This document shows, piece by piece, positions 34,452 to 43,550 of a DNA stretch of 64,000 nucleotides (its first letter is position 1; every line of letters starts with the position of its first letter). Under the pieces are notes generated by a model. That model ran no database searches and had not been told where the DNA came from. It worked only from the letters and a program-made list of their open reading frames with translations. The position numbers and the translations under genes are program-made. Where the stretch lies: positions 1,946,501-2,010,500 of the forward strand of contig NC_010337.2 in assembly GCF_000019165.1 (NCBI RefSeq). Reading direction: 5' to 3'. This DNA is from Heliomicrobium modesticaldum Ice1 (GTDB lineage: Bacteria > Bacillota > Desulfitobacteriia > Heliobacteriales > Heliobacteriaceae).

Positions 34452-35875
34452 AACCTGTCGGCGGCTTGATTGAGGACCTGGATCCGGCGGGTCTGGCAAG
34501 CCGTATCGGGCTGCGGCGGGGGGACCGGATTGTGGCGGTCAACGGTCATGCCATCCACGACGTGCTGGACTATGGTTTTTATATTCGAGAGGCCGGCGTC
34601 ATTCTGGAGGTCTGCGACAACGCTACTGGGGAAATCCGGAAGATCGAGTTAAACAAGGACGAGGACGACGATCTGGGCATCCGCTTTTCCGAGGCCACCT
34701 TCGATGGCCTGCGGCGTTGCCAGAACCGCTGTCTTTTTTGTTTTGTCGACCAGATGCCGCCGGGGATGCGCCCTACCCTCTATGCCAAAGACGACGATTA
34801 CCGTCATTCCTTCTGGCATGGCAATTTCATCACCTTGACCAACCTTTCGGAGGAGGACTTCCAACGCCTGCTCTTGTTGCGTTTGAGCCCCCTCTACATC
34901 TCTGTGCAGGCGACCGACGCCGAGGTGCGCCAGCGGCTGCTCCGTCATCGCCGGGCCGGCGAGATCATGGAGCGTTTGCGCCGGTTGGCTGAGGCGAGGA
35001 TTCAGGTCCACACCCAGATCGTCTGTTGCCCCGGCCTCAACGATGGCGTTGTGTTGGAAAAGTCGCTGGCCGATCTCTGGTCCCTCGGCTACGGGCTGGC
35101 CAGTGTGGCTGTCGTGCCTGTCGGTCTGACAAGCCACCGCGAGGGGCTGTTCCCGCTGCGGCCCTTTACAGCGGACGAGGCGGAGACGGTCGTCCATCAG
35201 GTGGGCGCCTGGCAGGCGCGGGCCTTGGCGGAACGGGGCGAATCGGTCTTTTTTGCGGCTGACGAGTTTTACCTCCTGGCCGGGCTCCCTTTCCCCCCGG
35301 CTGAGGTGTATGAGGATTTTGCCCAACTGGAAAACGGGGTAGGACTCTGCCGCCTTTTTTGGGAAGACTGGCAAGAGGCGGCTGAGCGGTCGGGAGGCGC
35401 CGTAGAAGGAAATTCCCTCAGCGGAGAAAGCCTGCCGGGCAGGGATTCGCAGGGTGGAGAAAGTTCGTCTGAAGGGCGCACCTTTATCATCACCGGCCTA
35501 TCGGGACAGCGTTTTTTGGATAACCTGCTGACCGATGCGCGGGAGCGCTATGATATAAAGAGCAAGACGGGGGGCATCCGGCTGGTCGGCGTGCCGAACA
35601 AATTCTTCGGCCCCACCGTCACGGTGGCTGGTTTGTTGACGGCGCGCGATGTGATCGACAGCTTGCGCAGTTTAGGTGATCCGCCGCGAAAAGGCGATCG
35701 GGTGTTGCTCCCTTCGGTGATGTTTCGGGCTGAGGGCGATGTCACCCTTGATGATGAAACGGCGGAAGCCATCGCCGAGGCGCTCGGCGGCGTTACGGTT
35801 GAGGTCATAGATACGGACGGGGGCGCCCTCTTTGCGGCGCTTTTTCCCGAAGAGAAACAGCGGGGAAGAAGGTGA
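34448..35875 (+). CDS. DUF512 protein: PDZ plus radical-SAM-like domain
   Basis: 475 residues. N-terminal PDZ-like domain (IEDLDPAGLASRIGLRRGDR), a Cys motif CQNRCLFCFVDQMPPGMR (C-x3-C-x2-C) at about residue 93-110, then the DUF512 region with HTQIVCCPGLNDG and AVVPVGLTSHREG. Found next to der in many Clostridia. The cluster implies a SAM-type radical reaction, substrate unknown. A stretch near residues 315-340 (SGGAVEGNSLSGESLPGRDS) is low in complexity and appears as an insertion relative to the rest. GTG start at 34448 overlaps the previous gene. Confidence 0.88.
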   Translation: MKPVGGLIEDLDPAGLASRIGLRRGDRIVAVNGHAIHDVLDYGFYIREAGVILEVCDNATGEIRKIELNKDEDDDLGIRFSEATFDGLRRCQNRCLFCFVDQMPPGMRPTLYAKDDDYRHSFWHGNFITLTNLSEEDFQRLLLLRLSPLYISVQATDAEVRQRLLRHRRAGEIMERLRRLAEARIQVHTQIVCCPGLNDGVVLEKSLADLWSLGYGLASVAVVPVGLTSHREGLFPLRPFTADEAETVVHQVGAWQARALAERGESVFFAADEFYLLAGLPFPPAEVYEDFAQLENGVGLCRLFWEDWQEAAERSGGAVEGNSLSGESLPGRDSQGGESSSEGRTFIITGLSGQRFLDNLLTDARERYDIKSKTGGIRLVGVPNKFFGPTVTVAGLLTARDVIDSLRSLGDPPRKGDRVLLPSVMFRAEGDVTLDDETAEAIAEALGGVTVEVIDTDGGALFAALFPEEKQRGRR

Positions 35876-35881
35876 GAAGCC

Positions 35882-37210
35882 ATGGCAAAACCGATTGTGG
35901 CCATTGTCGGTCGGCCGAATGTGGGAAAATCGACGCTCTTTAACCGGTTGACCGGAGGCAGGGTGGCTATCGTAGAAGATCAGCCGGGAGTGACCCGGGA
36001 TCGCTTGTACCGAGACGCCAACTGGCTGGATCGAGAATTTACTGTTGTCGACACGGGCGGATTGGACTTCGGCGATCGCGAAAACCCCTTTTCAGCGATC
36101 ATCCATAAACAGGCCGAAGCGGCCATGGAAGAGGCGGACGTCATCCTCTTCCTGGTCGATGGTCGGAGCGGGATCACTGCTGACGATGAGGCCGTCGCCG
36201 CAATTTTGCGGAAGGCGAAGAAGCCTGTCTTCCTGGTCGTCAACAAGATCGAAGATTTCTCTCAACGGGAGCGGTATTTTGATTTTTACTCCCTCGGCCT
36301 GGGAGAACCCATCCCCATCTCGGCCTCCCACGGCATGAACACGGGCGATCTGTTGGACGCCGTCGTGGCTGTCCTGCCGGAGAACAACGGCGAAGATGAC
36401 GATCCCGACACGATCAAGATCGCCGTCATCGGGCGGCCGAACGTGGGCAAGTCGTCTCTCGTCAACGCCATCTTGGGACAGGAGCGTGTCATCGTTTCCG
36501 ACATCCCGGGAACGACGCGTGACGCCATCGACACGGCCTTTGACCGTGACGGCAAGCGCTACATTCTCATCGATACGGCCGGCATGCGCCGCAAGGGGAG
36601 AATCGAAGAGGCGGTGGAGCGTTACAGCGTGATGCGCTCTTTGCGGGCCATCGATCGCAGCGATGTGGTGCTCATGGTCATCGACGCCTCCCAAGGCGTG
36701 ACCGAGCAGGATAAAAAGATCGCCGGCTACGCCCATGAAGCGGGCAAGGCTTGTGTCCTCGTCTTGAACAAGTGGGACCTTGTCCCCAAAGACGACAAGA
36801 CGATGAGCCGATTCGATAAGGTCGTCCGGTCAGAGATGAGCTTTCTCGCTTACGCCCCGACGATCTACGTATCGGCCTTGACGAAACAGCGGCTGCCGAA
36901 GATACTGGAACTGGTCGATTTTGTGGCCGAACAGGCTACCCGCCGCATCAGCACGTCCGTTCTCAACGAATTGCTGGCTGACATCCAGCGGGTGACGCCG
37001 GCGCCGACGGATCGGGGACGGCGGCTGAAGATCCTCTTTGTGACTCAGACGGCGGTCAAGCCGCCCACTTTTGTCTTTTTCGTCAATGACGAGGACTTGT
37101 TCCATTTTTCCTATCGCCGCCATGTGGAGAACCGATTTCGGGAGACTTTCGGCTTTGAAGGTGTCCCTATGCGCTTCTTCATCCGCGAGCGCGAGAAGGA
37201 AAAGGACTAG
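35882..37210 (+). CDS. der: Ribosome-assembly GTPase Der (EngA)
   Basis: Tandem-GTPase protein needed for 50S ribosome assembly. Two P-loops GRPNVGKST (about 10-18) and GRPNVGKSS (about 184-192), each with DTAG/DTGG switch II and NKxD motifs (NKIED is a variant in the first, NKWD in the second), and a C-terminal KH-like domain. 442 residues, normal. ATG 35882 with AAGGTGAG upstream. Confidence 0.95.
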   Translation: MAKPIVAIVGRPNVGKSTLFNRLTGGRVAIVEDQPGVTRDRLYRDANWLDREFTVVDTGGLDFGDRENPFSAIIHKQAEAAMEEADVILFLVDGRSGITADDEAVAAILRKAKKPVFLVVNKIEDFSQRERYFDFYSLGLGEPIPISASHGMNTGDLLDAVVAVLPENNGEDDDPDTIKIAVIGRPNVGKSSLVNAILGQERVIVSDIPGTTRDAIDTAFDRDGKRYILIDTAGMRRKGRIEEAVERYSVMRSLRAIDRSDVVLMVIDASQGVTEQDKKIAGYAHEAGKACVLVLNKWDLVPKDDKTMSRFDKVVRSEMSFLAYAPTIYVSALTKQRLPKILELVDFVAEQATRRISTSVLNELLADIQRVTPAPTDRGRRLKILFVTQTAVKPPTFVFFVNDEDLFHFSYRRHVENRFRETFGFEGVPMRFFIREREKEKD

Positions 37211-37227
37211 AAAGGACCCGAGCCGCC

Positions 37228-37845
37228 ATGAATACAATGATCAACCCGATAATCAACGCGTCATCGCTTGGGCTGATTGTGCTTTCTTTTTTCCTCGGGT
37301 CGATCCCCTTCGCTTATCTGGTCGGGAGACTGCGCGGCATCGACATCCGCCAACATGGCAGCGGCAACGTGGGCGCCACCAACGCCTTCCGGGTGCTGGG
37401 GGCCGGATTTGGCGCCTTGACGCTCATCCTCGATGCGGGAAAAGGGGCCTTGGCCGCCTGGCTGGGGCTGGCCAATGGCGAAACGATGGCGGTCATCGCC
37501 GGGCTGGCCGCCATCCTGGGGCACACCTTTTCTCCCTTCATGAGATTCAAGGGCGGTAAGGGTGTCGCCAGCGCCGCCGGTGTGGTGCTGTTGCTCGTTC
37601 CCGATGTTACGCTTATCTGTCTGTTGGCCTTTGGGCTGGCGGTGTTTCTCACAAAATACGTTTCCGTCGGTTCGCTGACGGCGGCGGCGCTGCTGCCGTT
37701 GCTGATGTTTTTTCTCGACAAACCGCTCCCTTACCAGCTATTTGCGCTGGTCACAGCCCTTTTTGTCATCTACCGGCACAACTCCAATATCCGCAGGCTG
37801 CTGGCGGGAACTGAAAATCCCATCACGCGCAAGCAACATAAATAA
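37228..37845 (+). CDS. plsY: Acyl-phosphate glycerol-3-phosphate acyltransferase
   Basis: Membrane enzyme that makes lysophosphatidate from acyl-phosphate and glycerol-3-phosphate, the first step of phospholipid synthesis. 205 residues, five helices. The three conserved cytoplasmic motifs are present: GSIPFAYLVGRLRGIDIR, HGSGNVGATNAFRVLG, and FKGGKGVASAAGV. It precedes gpsA, which supplies its glycerol-3-phosphate. Confidence 0.94.
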   Translation: MNTMINPIINASSLGLIVLSFFLGSIPFAYLVGRLRGIDIRQHGSGNVGATNAFRVLGAGFGALTLILDAGKGALAAWLGLANGETMAVIAGLAAILGHTFSPFMRFKGGKGVASAAGVVLLLVPDVTLICLLAFGLAVFLTKYVSVGSLTAAALLPLLMFFLDKPLPYQLFALVTALFVIYRHNSNIRRLLAGTENPITRKQHK

Positions 37846-37882
37846 AGATGACGCAAAGATAGACGAGGGGGAAATTCTCAAG

Positions 37883-38914
37883 ATGCAATCAGAAAAAGTC
37901 GCCGTACTCGGCGCCGGCAGTTGGGGCACTGCGCTGGGACGCCTGTTGGTGCAGCAGGGGAAACAGGTGTACCTCTGGTCACGCCGGGTTGATCTGGCCA
38001 AGGATATCAACAGCTACCGCGAAAATCGCCGTTATCTGCCGGGTGTCTTGCTGCCCGCCAAGGTTCGCGCCTACGCGGATGTGGATGAGGTCCTCAAAGA
38101 TGCCGCCACGGTCGTGCTGGCCGTTCCGTCATCGGCCTTGCGGGAGACGGCGGCGCTGATCCGCGAAAAAGTGCAAGGCGATGTGCTCATCATCAGCACT
38201 GCCAAGGGGATCGAGCCGGAGACGCTGAAGCGTCCCTCGGAGATCCTGCGGGAAGAGCTACCTAAGGAATTGGCCGACCGGGTTGTCGTCCTCTCCGGTC
38301 CCAGCCACGCCGAAGAGGTGGCCCGAGACATCCCCACGACGGTCGTCGTGTCGGCGGAACAGCGGGCCGTTGCCGAACAGGCCCAGGACCTGCTGATGCG
38401 CCCCAATTTTCGCGTCTATACAAACCCCGACCTGCTCGGTCTGGAACTGGGCGGTTCCCTGAAAAACATCATCGCTCTGGCCTGCGGCGTCGCCGAAGGT
38501 CTCGGTTTTGGCGACAACACGAAGGCCGCCCTTGTCACCCGCGGTCTGGCCGAGATCATCCGCCTAGGCACGGCCATGGGCGCCCGGGAAACGACCTTCG
38601 CCGGCTTGGCCGGTCTTGGCGACCTTGTCGTCACCTGCACGAGCAAGCACTCCCGGAACATGCGCTTCGGCAGTTTCCTGGGCAAGGGCAAGTCGGTGGA
38701 AGAGTCGCTGGCCCTGGTCGGTCAGACCGTAGAAGGCGTCCGCACAACCCGCGCCGCCTATCAGATGGCCCGGGAAAAGGGCGTCGAGATGCCGATCACT
38801 GAAGAATGCTACCGCGTGCTCTTTGAAGGCGCCTCTCCCGCTGACGCCGTCGGAACCCTGATGGGCCGCCTGAAGACCCATGAGGTGGAAGAAGGCGTCG
38901 AGGGCTGGAATTAG
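37883..38914 (+). CDS. gpsA: Glycerol-3-phosphate dehydrogenase [NAD(P)+]
   Basis: Reduces dihydroxyacetone phosphate to glycerol-3-phosphate. N-terminal nucleotide site VAVLGAGSWGTALGRLL, conserved LSGPSHAEEVA and the catalytic-Lys block LGGSLKNIIALACGVAEGLGFGDN. 343 residues. ATG 37883 follows GAGGGGG (37865-37871); the earlier in-frame ATG lies within plsY. Confidence 0.95.
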   Translation: MQSEKVAVLGAGSWGTALGRLLVQQGKQVYLWSRRVDLAKDINSYRENRRYLPGVLLPAKVRAYADVDEVLKDAATVVLAVPSSALRETAALIREKVQGDVLIISTAKGIEPETLKRPSEILREELPKELADRVVVLSGPSHAEEVARDIPTTVVVSAEQRAVAEQAQDLLMRPNFRVYTNPDLLGLELGGSLKNIIALACGVAEGLGFGDNTKAALVTRGLAEIIRLGTAMGARETTFAGLAGLGDLVVTCTSKHSRNMRFGSFLGKGKSVEESLALVGQTVEGVRTTRAAYQMAREKGVEMPITEECYRVLFEGASPADAVGTLMGRLKTHEVEEGVEGWN

Positions 38915-38960
38915 CCGACCGGAAAGAAGAAAGTCTGGAAATTTCATTTTGGCAATCCCC

Positions 38961-38989
38961 TTGCATTGCCAAAAAACATATGGTAGAGT
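38961..38989 (+). promoter_or_regulatory. Possible promoter of the aroF T-box leader
   Basis: TTGCAT, 17 bases, TAGAGT. It overlaps a perfect TTGGCAAT/ATTGCCAA inverted repeat (38949-38972), which could be an operator or, on the minus strand, a hairpin. Confidence 0.4.
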
Positions 38990-39004
38990 AGGTTCAACTT
39001 CAAT

Positions 39005-39325
39005 ATGATAAGGGCGATGACAGAGAAAAGTAGGTCGGCCCCAGCCTTACAGGGAGGAAACGCCATTGACTGAGAGCGTTTTCATGGCATGACAGACTGA
39101 AGTTCCCTCTGGAGCTGCCGGCTGAAACCGCCGCAACCCTGGTTGCCGTGGCGCGTAGGTCAGGCCGTAGACTTCCGACGTTACAAGGAAGGGAGTATCG
39201 GAACGACGTTCCCTACTCTGCACGGAGGTGGATCCGTCTTTTATCTGAAAAGCAGGATCAACCAGGGTGGTAACGCGAGAGCACAACGCTTTTCGTCCCT
39301 GTAGGGATGAAAGGCGTTTTTTGTT
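39005..39325 (+). ncRNA. T-box leader 1 upstream of aroF
   Basis: Complete tRNA-responsive leader. The T-box AACCAGGGTGGTAACGCG is at 39260-39277, followed by the terminator AACGCTTTTCGTCCC / GGGATGAAAGGCGTT with six T (39285-39322). Upstream are an AGTA bulge (AAAAGTAGG), GCCAT/ATGGC, AGGGA/TCCCT and CCAG/CTGG pairings of stem I and further stems. The specifier was not resolved; an aromatic amino acid codon is expected, and TTC in GAAGTTCCC is one candidate. It should control the aromatic pathway gene aroF. Confidence 0.88.
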
Positions 39326-39479
39326 TTTACCAGCGTTTCTGGCGATGGGCTGGTTCGGACGGTTCCGTTTAGCCCGATAGAGCCGATTCAGCCAAAAGCT
39401 GCTCACGCCGTTTCATCCCTGACCCTATGCAGTTAAACGGTTTCGTTTCTCCCGTACTCTTATTCTAAATGAGCGGGCC

Positions 39480-39566
39480 GCGCGTTTTTTCGTGCGGTCA
39501 ACCAGGGTGGTACCGCGGATGCCCCGTAGCATTCGTCCCTAATGAAGGGATAGCTACGGGTTTTTT
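39480..39566 (+). ncRNA. Second T-box decision module, lacking stem I
   Basis: A second T-box, AACCAGGGTGGTACCGCGG (39500-39518), is followed by its own terminator CCCGTAGC / GCTACGGG with six T (39523-39566). In the 155 bases between the first terminator and this module I find no AGTA bulge, no GAGAG loop and no stem-I-sized pairing, so it looks like an antiterminator/terminator domain alone. It would be either a decayed second T-box, a module served by the first stem I, or a constitutive terminator. Confidence 0.75.
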
Positions 39567-39639
39567 GTTTTCACAGGGTTAACCCCAACGGGCTAACCCA
39601 AAAGGGGTAAGCCCAAGGGAGTTGCCCGAAGGGGGAACC

Positions 39640-39809
39640 GGGGCGCATTGGTCTGCGAGCGGTTTGGGCGGAGCGGCGAACAGCGAGCGCAGTTGCGCAG
39701 CGTCGGGAGCGCCATCGACATGCAGAAAAGCCCCAGAGCCTTTGGCGCGACCAGCGGAGCAACGGAGTGAGCCGCCGCGCAGCCCTTAGCGAGCGGACCA
39801 ATGCGCCCC
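39640..39809 (+). repeat. Dispersed palindromic element, copy B (170 bp)
   Basis: Bounded by perfect 14-bp inverted repeats, GGGGCGCATTGGTC at 39640-39653 and GACCAATGCGCCCC at 39796-39809. The interior is homologous to the reverse complement of 22418-22589 along its whole length. It lies between the second T-box terminator and aroF, so aroF transcripts carry it. The flanks are rich in short GTTAACCCC/GGGCTAACCC repeats (39576-39610). No coding frame is credible. Confidence 0.78.
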
Positions 39810-39885
39810 CCCACCCCACACCTCGCACGGCTAACCTTGTTTCATTAAGACCCCTAAATGGGACAAAAAAGAGGAGGAATCGCCC

Positions 39886-40899
39886 ATGGTCATCGTCATG
39901 ACCCCCAACGCCACCCAAACACAAATCGAAAAAGTCAATCAGATCCTCGCTGAGTACGGCTTCGCCGGCCACATGATCACCGGGGTCAACCGCATCGTCA
40001 TCGGCGCTGTCGGCGACCGCCAGGCCATTGCCTCCTTAGGTTTGGAAACACTGGCAGGCGTAGAAAAAGTAGTGCCCATCCGCCGCCCCTACAAACTGGT
40101 CAGCCGGGAGGCGAAGGAAGAGAATACAATCGTTCATGTCAAGGATGTCGCTATCGGCGGCGACGCCGTCACCGTCATCGGTGGTCCCTGCGCCATCGAG
40201 AGCGTCGAACAGGTTATGCGGGCCGCCGAAGAGGTTCGCCGCTGCGGCGGCAAGATCCTGCGCGGCGGCGCCTTCAAGCCGCGCACATCGCCCTACGCCT
40301 TCCAGGGACTCGAGGAGGATGGGCTGAAGATTTTGCGCATCGCCGGCCGTTTTGCCGGTCTGCCCACGGTCAGCGAGGTCATCGATGAGGCCAGCCTGGA
40401 ATTGGCCAGCCAGTACCTCGACATGGTCCAGATCGGGGCGCGCAACATGCAGAATTTCCGTCTCCTCCAGGCGGTCGGTCGGGCCCGCATCCCTGTCATC
40501 CTCAAGCGGGGTCTATCGGCAACGATCGAAGAGTGGCTCATGGCCGCCGAATACATCCTCTCGGAAGGAAACAGCCAGGTCATCCTCTGTGAGCGGGGGA
40601 TCCGCACCTATGAAACAGCGACCCGCAACACCCTTGATCTGAGCGCCATCCCCCTGGTGAAAGAGCTTTCTCATCTTCCCATCCTGGTCGATCCCAGTCA
40701 TGCTACCGGCGCATCGCGTCTGGTCAAGTCCATGTCAAAGGCCGCAGTCGCAGCCGGCGCCGATGGGCTGCTGGTTGAGGTTCATCCCGAGCCTTGCAGG
40801 GCGCTCTGTGACGGACCCCAGTCGCTTGATCCCGAGGGATTCGAGGTGTTGATGAAGGAACTGGCTCCCGTCGCCAGGGCGGTAAATCGACTGATGTAA
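39886..40899 (+). CDS. aroF: 3-deoxy-7-phosphoheptulonate synthase, AroF/DAHP type Ib with N-terminal regulatory domain
   Basis: Condenses phosphoenolpyruvate and erythrose 4-phosphate, the first shikimate step; it also feeds chorismate to MqnA. Residues 1-70 form the ferredoxin-like/ACT regulatory domain typical of the Thermotoga-type enzyme, the rest is a TIM barrel with [39 protein letters not shown] and DPSHATG. 337 residues. ATG 39886 follows AGAGGAGGAA. Expression is under the T-box module(s) upstream. Confidence 0.95.
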   Translation: MVIVMTPNATQTQIEKVNQILAEYGFAGHMITGVNRIVIGAVGDRQAIASLGLETLAGVEKVVPIRRPYKLVSREAKEENTIVHVKDVAIGGDAVTVIGGPCAIESVEQVMRAAEEVRRCGGKILRGGAFKPRTSPYAFQGLEEDGLKILRIAGRFAGLPTVSEVIDEASLELASQYLDMVQIGARNMQNFRLLQAVGRARIPVILKRGLSATIEEWLMAAEYILSEGNSQVILCERGIRTYETATRNTLDLSAIPLVKELSHLPILVDPSHATGASRLVKSMSKAAVAAGADGLLVEVHPEPCRALCDGPQSLDPEGFEVLMKELAPVARAVNRLM

Positions 40900-40946
40900 A
40901 AGCCGTGAAACACGCTCGTGTAGTCATCGGCAGATGCGGCGCCTGC

Positions 40947-40990
40947 AGCGTTCTCCCGACAGGTGAGGAGAAGCCGGGGGCGCTTTTTTT
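40947..40990 (+). terminator. Terminator after aroF
   Basis: AGCG...CTCC / GGAG...CGCT imperfect hairpin followed by seven T. The rest of the 315-base gap before spoIVA holds a candidate sigma-E promoter. Confidence 0.6.
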
Positions 40991-41092
40991 CGTTCTAGCC
41001 TGTAACCCTGAAACATAGCCATACAAACGGGGTCTCTGGCAGAGGTTTTTCAATTTTGCGGCAACATACGGTTTTCCCCGCCATTGACAGTC

Positions 41093-41120
41093 ATACGGAC
41101 ACGCATGGGCTCATATAAAT
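41093..41120 (+). promoter_or_regulatory. Candidate sigma-E promoter of spoIVA
   Basis: ATA, 16 bases, CATATAAAT, close to the mother-cell sigma-E pattern (ATA, 16-18 bases, CATACA-T), about 95 bases before spoIVA. spoIVA is a classic sigma-E gene in Bacillus. Confidence 0.45.
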
Positions 41121-41213
41121 TTTAGCGTTAAGGCCTGTCAACGGAAATATTTGGGGTGTAGACCTAACCGAGCGGCCAGGGCAAAACAGTCCGATAAGGA
41201 GGGGAAAACCGCG

Positions 41214-42692
41214 ATGGAGAAACTGGATATTTTCCGCGATATCAGCGACCGCACCGGAGGCGACATCTATATCGGGGTGGTAGGCCCGGTCCGCACGGGT
41301 AAGTCCACCTTTATCAAACGATTTATGGAACATCTCGTGTTGCCCAACATCAAGAACATCCATGACAAGGAGCGGGCTCGCGACGAGCTCCCGCAGTCTG
41401 GCGCCGGGCGCACGATTATGACGACGGAGCCGAAGTTCATCCCTAATGAGGCGGTGGAGATCGGCGTCAAAAACGGACTCAAGATGCGGATCCGCATGGT
41501 CGACTGTGTCGGCTACACCGTCGACGGCGCCCTTGGTTACGAGGAAGAGGAAGGGCCGCGGATGGTCATGACGCCCTGGGCGGAGGCGGAGATGCCTTTC
41601 CAGGACGCCGCCGAGATCGGCACGCGCAAGGTGATCGCCGATCACTCCACCATCGGCCTTGTCGTCACCACCGACGGCTCGATCACCGACCTGCCCCGCG
41701 AGTCCTATGTGGAAGCGGAGGAACGGGTGATTGAAGAACTGCGAGAACTGCACAAGCCCTTTGTCGTCATCCTGAACTCCATGCGTCCGCATTCGCGGGA
41801 GACGGCGGAGCTGGCCTACACCCTCGAGAGCCAGTACCAGGTGCCCGTTTTGCCGCTAAACGTATCGGAACTGAACCAGGATGACATCCTGAAGCTCCTC
41901 GAAGAAGCGCTCTTCGAGTTCCCTGTGACGGAGGTGAATGTCAACCTGCCCCTCTGGATCGAGGAGTTAGATGTCAAACACCCGCTGCGGCAAAAATTCG
42001 AAAGCGCTGTTCGGGAGACGATCTCGCAAGTGAAACGGCTTCGCGATATCGACATCGCCGTCGAGACCCTGGGAGAGTACGATTTCGTCGAAGAGGTCTT
42101 CCTGCAGCAGATGAACCTGGGGACGGGCTCGGCCTCCATCGAAATGACGGCGCCGGACAGCATGTTCTACACGGTGCTCCAGGAAGAGAGCGGCTTCACC
42201 ATCACCGGCGAGCATGACCTGCTGCGGCTGATGAAGGAGCTGTCTAAAGCCAAGCGCGAGTATGATAAGGTGTCGACGGCTTTGGAGGATGTGCGCCAGA
42301 ACGGCTACGGCGTCGTCAACCCGAGCCTCGAAGAGATGTACCTGGAAGAGCCGGAACTGATCAAACAGGGGAACCGCTTTGGGGTCAAATTGAAGGCGAG
42401 TGCGCCGTCGTTGCATATCATCCGTGCTGACATCACCACCGAGATCACCCCCATCATCGGAACGGAGAAGCAGTGCGAGGAACTGGTCCGCTACATCCTC
42501 GAAGAGTTCGAAGAGAATCCCCAAAAAATCTGGGAGTCCAACATATTCGGAAAATCGCTGCACGATCTGGTCCGGGAGGGCGTCCAGAACAAGCTCCAAC
42601 GGATGCCGGAAAACGTGCAGGGCAAGTTGCAGGAGACGTTGCAGCGCATCGTCAACGAGGGCAACGGCGGTCTGATCTGCATCATCATCTAA
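41214..42692 (+). CDS. spoIVA: Stage IV sporulation protein A (coat morphogenetic ATPase)
   Basis: Cytoskeletal-like ATPase that polymerises on the forespore surface to found the spore coat basement layer. 492 residues, normal. Walker A is GPVRTGKST at residues 24-32; VDCVGYTVDGALG and the DLPRESYVEAEERVIEEL block are near-invariant in the family, and the C-terminus ends in the conserved GGLICIII. ATG 41214 follows AAGGAGGGG (41196-41204). Monocistronic, with sigma-E-like promoter and a strong terminator. Confidence 0.96.
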   Translation: MEKLDIFRDISDRTGGDIYIGVVGPVRTGKSTFIKRFMEHLVLPNIKNIHDKERARDELPQSGAGRTIMTTEPKFIPNEAVEIGVKNGLKMRIRMVDCVGYTVDGALGYEEEEGPRMVMTPWAEAEMPFQDAAEIGTRKVIADHSTIGLVVTTDGSITDLPRESYVEAEERVIEELRELHKPFVVILNSMRPHSRETAELAYTLESQYQVPVLPLNVSELNQDDILKLLEEALFEFPVTEVNVNLPLWIEELDVKHPLRQKFESAVRETISQVKRLRDIDIAVETLGEYDFVEEVFLQQMNLGTGSASIEMTAPDSMFYTVLQEESGFTITGEHDLLRLMKELSKAKREYDKVSTALEDVRQNGYGVVNPSLEEMYLEEPELIKQGNRFGVKLKASAPSLHIIRADITTEITPIIGTEKQCEELVRYILEEFEENPQKIWESNIFGKSLHDLVREGVQNKLQRMPENVQGKLQETLQRIVNEGNGGLICIII

Positions 42693-42698
42693 AGATAA

Positions 42699-42725
42699 AG
42701 CCGGGAACAAAGGCCCGGCTTTTTT
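42699..42725 (+). terminator. Terminator of spoIVA
   Basis: AGCCGGG / CCCGGCT stem with eight-base loop followed by TTTTTT. Confidence 0.9.
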
Positions 42726-42778
42726 CCTTATTGCCACCGGGAGGGAATCGAGGGGGAGAGGTGGTATTAGTTATTAAA

Positions 42779-42831
42779 TGCGACATTCGAGTGTGACATT
42801 TGAGATGCCATTCGAGATGTGACATTCGAAG
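42779..42831 (+). repeat. Four degenerate 13-14-bp direct repeats
   Basis: Units built on GTGACATTCGAGA (GCGACATTCGAGT, GTGACATTTGAGA, TGCCATTCGAGA, TGTGACATTCGAAG) in the leader of the Fe-S flavoprotein gene. Could be regulator-binding repeats or replication slippage. Confidence 0.6.
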
Positions 42832-42867
42832 CAGAAATGCGAACTGGGAAAGGGGATACGGTTCTCT

Positions 42868-43464
42868 ATGAAGATCGTTCTGGTCAACGGAAGCCCTAAC
42901 CGGACAGGGAATACGGCGACGCTGCTCGACGCCGCCGCGGAGGAGATCACGAAGGCTGGCGCAGCGGTGATCCGGATTGAGGCCGCCGAGGCGCTGGCCG
43001 ATGCCCGCTGGCCCTTTTGCACCGCCTGTTCGACGCCGTGCAGGGCTGTTTGTTTCCAGGGAACCGCCTTGGAGAAGGCTTATGCCGAGATCACCAGCGC
43101 TGATGGCGTGATTATCGGCAGTCCCGTCTATTTCGGAACGGTGAGCGCCCAGTTGAAGGCCTTTTTTGATAAGACCCGCCAGGTCCGTGGGCAGAAGGCC
43201 TGGATCGGCAAACCCGGCGGCGCCGTCACCTGCGGCGCGGCGCGCTTCGGCGGTCAGGAGACGACGGTGCGGGCGATCCATGACATGATGCTCGTACATG
43301 GTATGACCCTTGTCGGCGACGGTTATCTTGAGAATGACTGCGGCCATTTCGGCGCCTCGGCCCAAAAACCGGCTGCCACCGATGCCGACGGTCTCAAGCG
43401 GGCGCAGATCCTTGGTCGCCGGGTTGTTGAGGCAGCTCGCGCCCGTTCTCTCAGGAACGGTTGA
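42868..43464 (+). CDS. Iron-sulfur flavoprotein, NADPH-dependent FMN reductase fold
   Basis: 198 residues with a flavodoxin-like fold: FMN phosphate loop GSPNRTGNT (8-16), and GSPVYFGTVSAQLKAFFDK. A compact Cys set C51, C54, C58, C62 (FCTACSTPCRAVC) matches the 4Fe-4S site of Isf-type proteins of anaerobes, which shuttle electrons from ferredoxin to FMN and on to acceptors, including O2 and peroxide. ATG 42868 after GAAAGGGG. Its own physiological acceptor is unknown. Confidence 0.85.
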   Translation: MKIVLVNGSPNRTGNTATLLDAAAEEITKAGAAVIRIEAAEALADARWPFCTACSTPCRAVCFQGTALEKAYAEITSADGVIIGSPVYFGTVSAQLKAFFDKTRQVRGQKAWIGKPGGAVTCGAARFGGQETTVRAIHDMMLVHGMTLVGDGYLENDCGHFGASAQKPAATDADGLKRAQILGRRVVEAARARSLRNG

Positions 43465-43550
43465 CTGCCGCAAAAAAGGTGTGTCCGCCGCAACGAGAGC
43501 GTTGTGCGGCCGCCAGCGGGTAGGAATCCCCGGTTGAGCGAGGTGGGACC

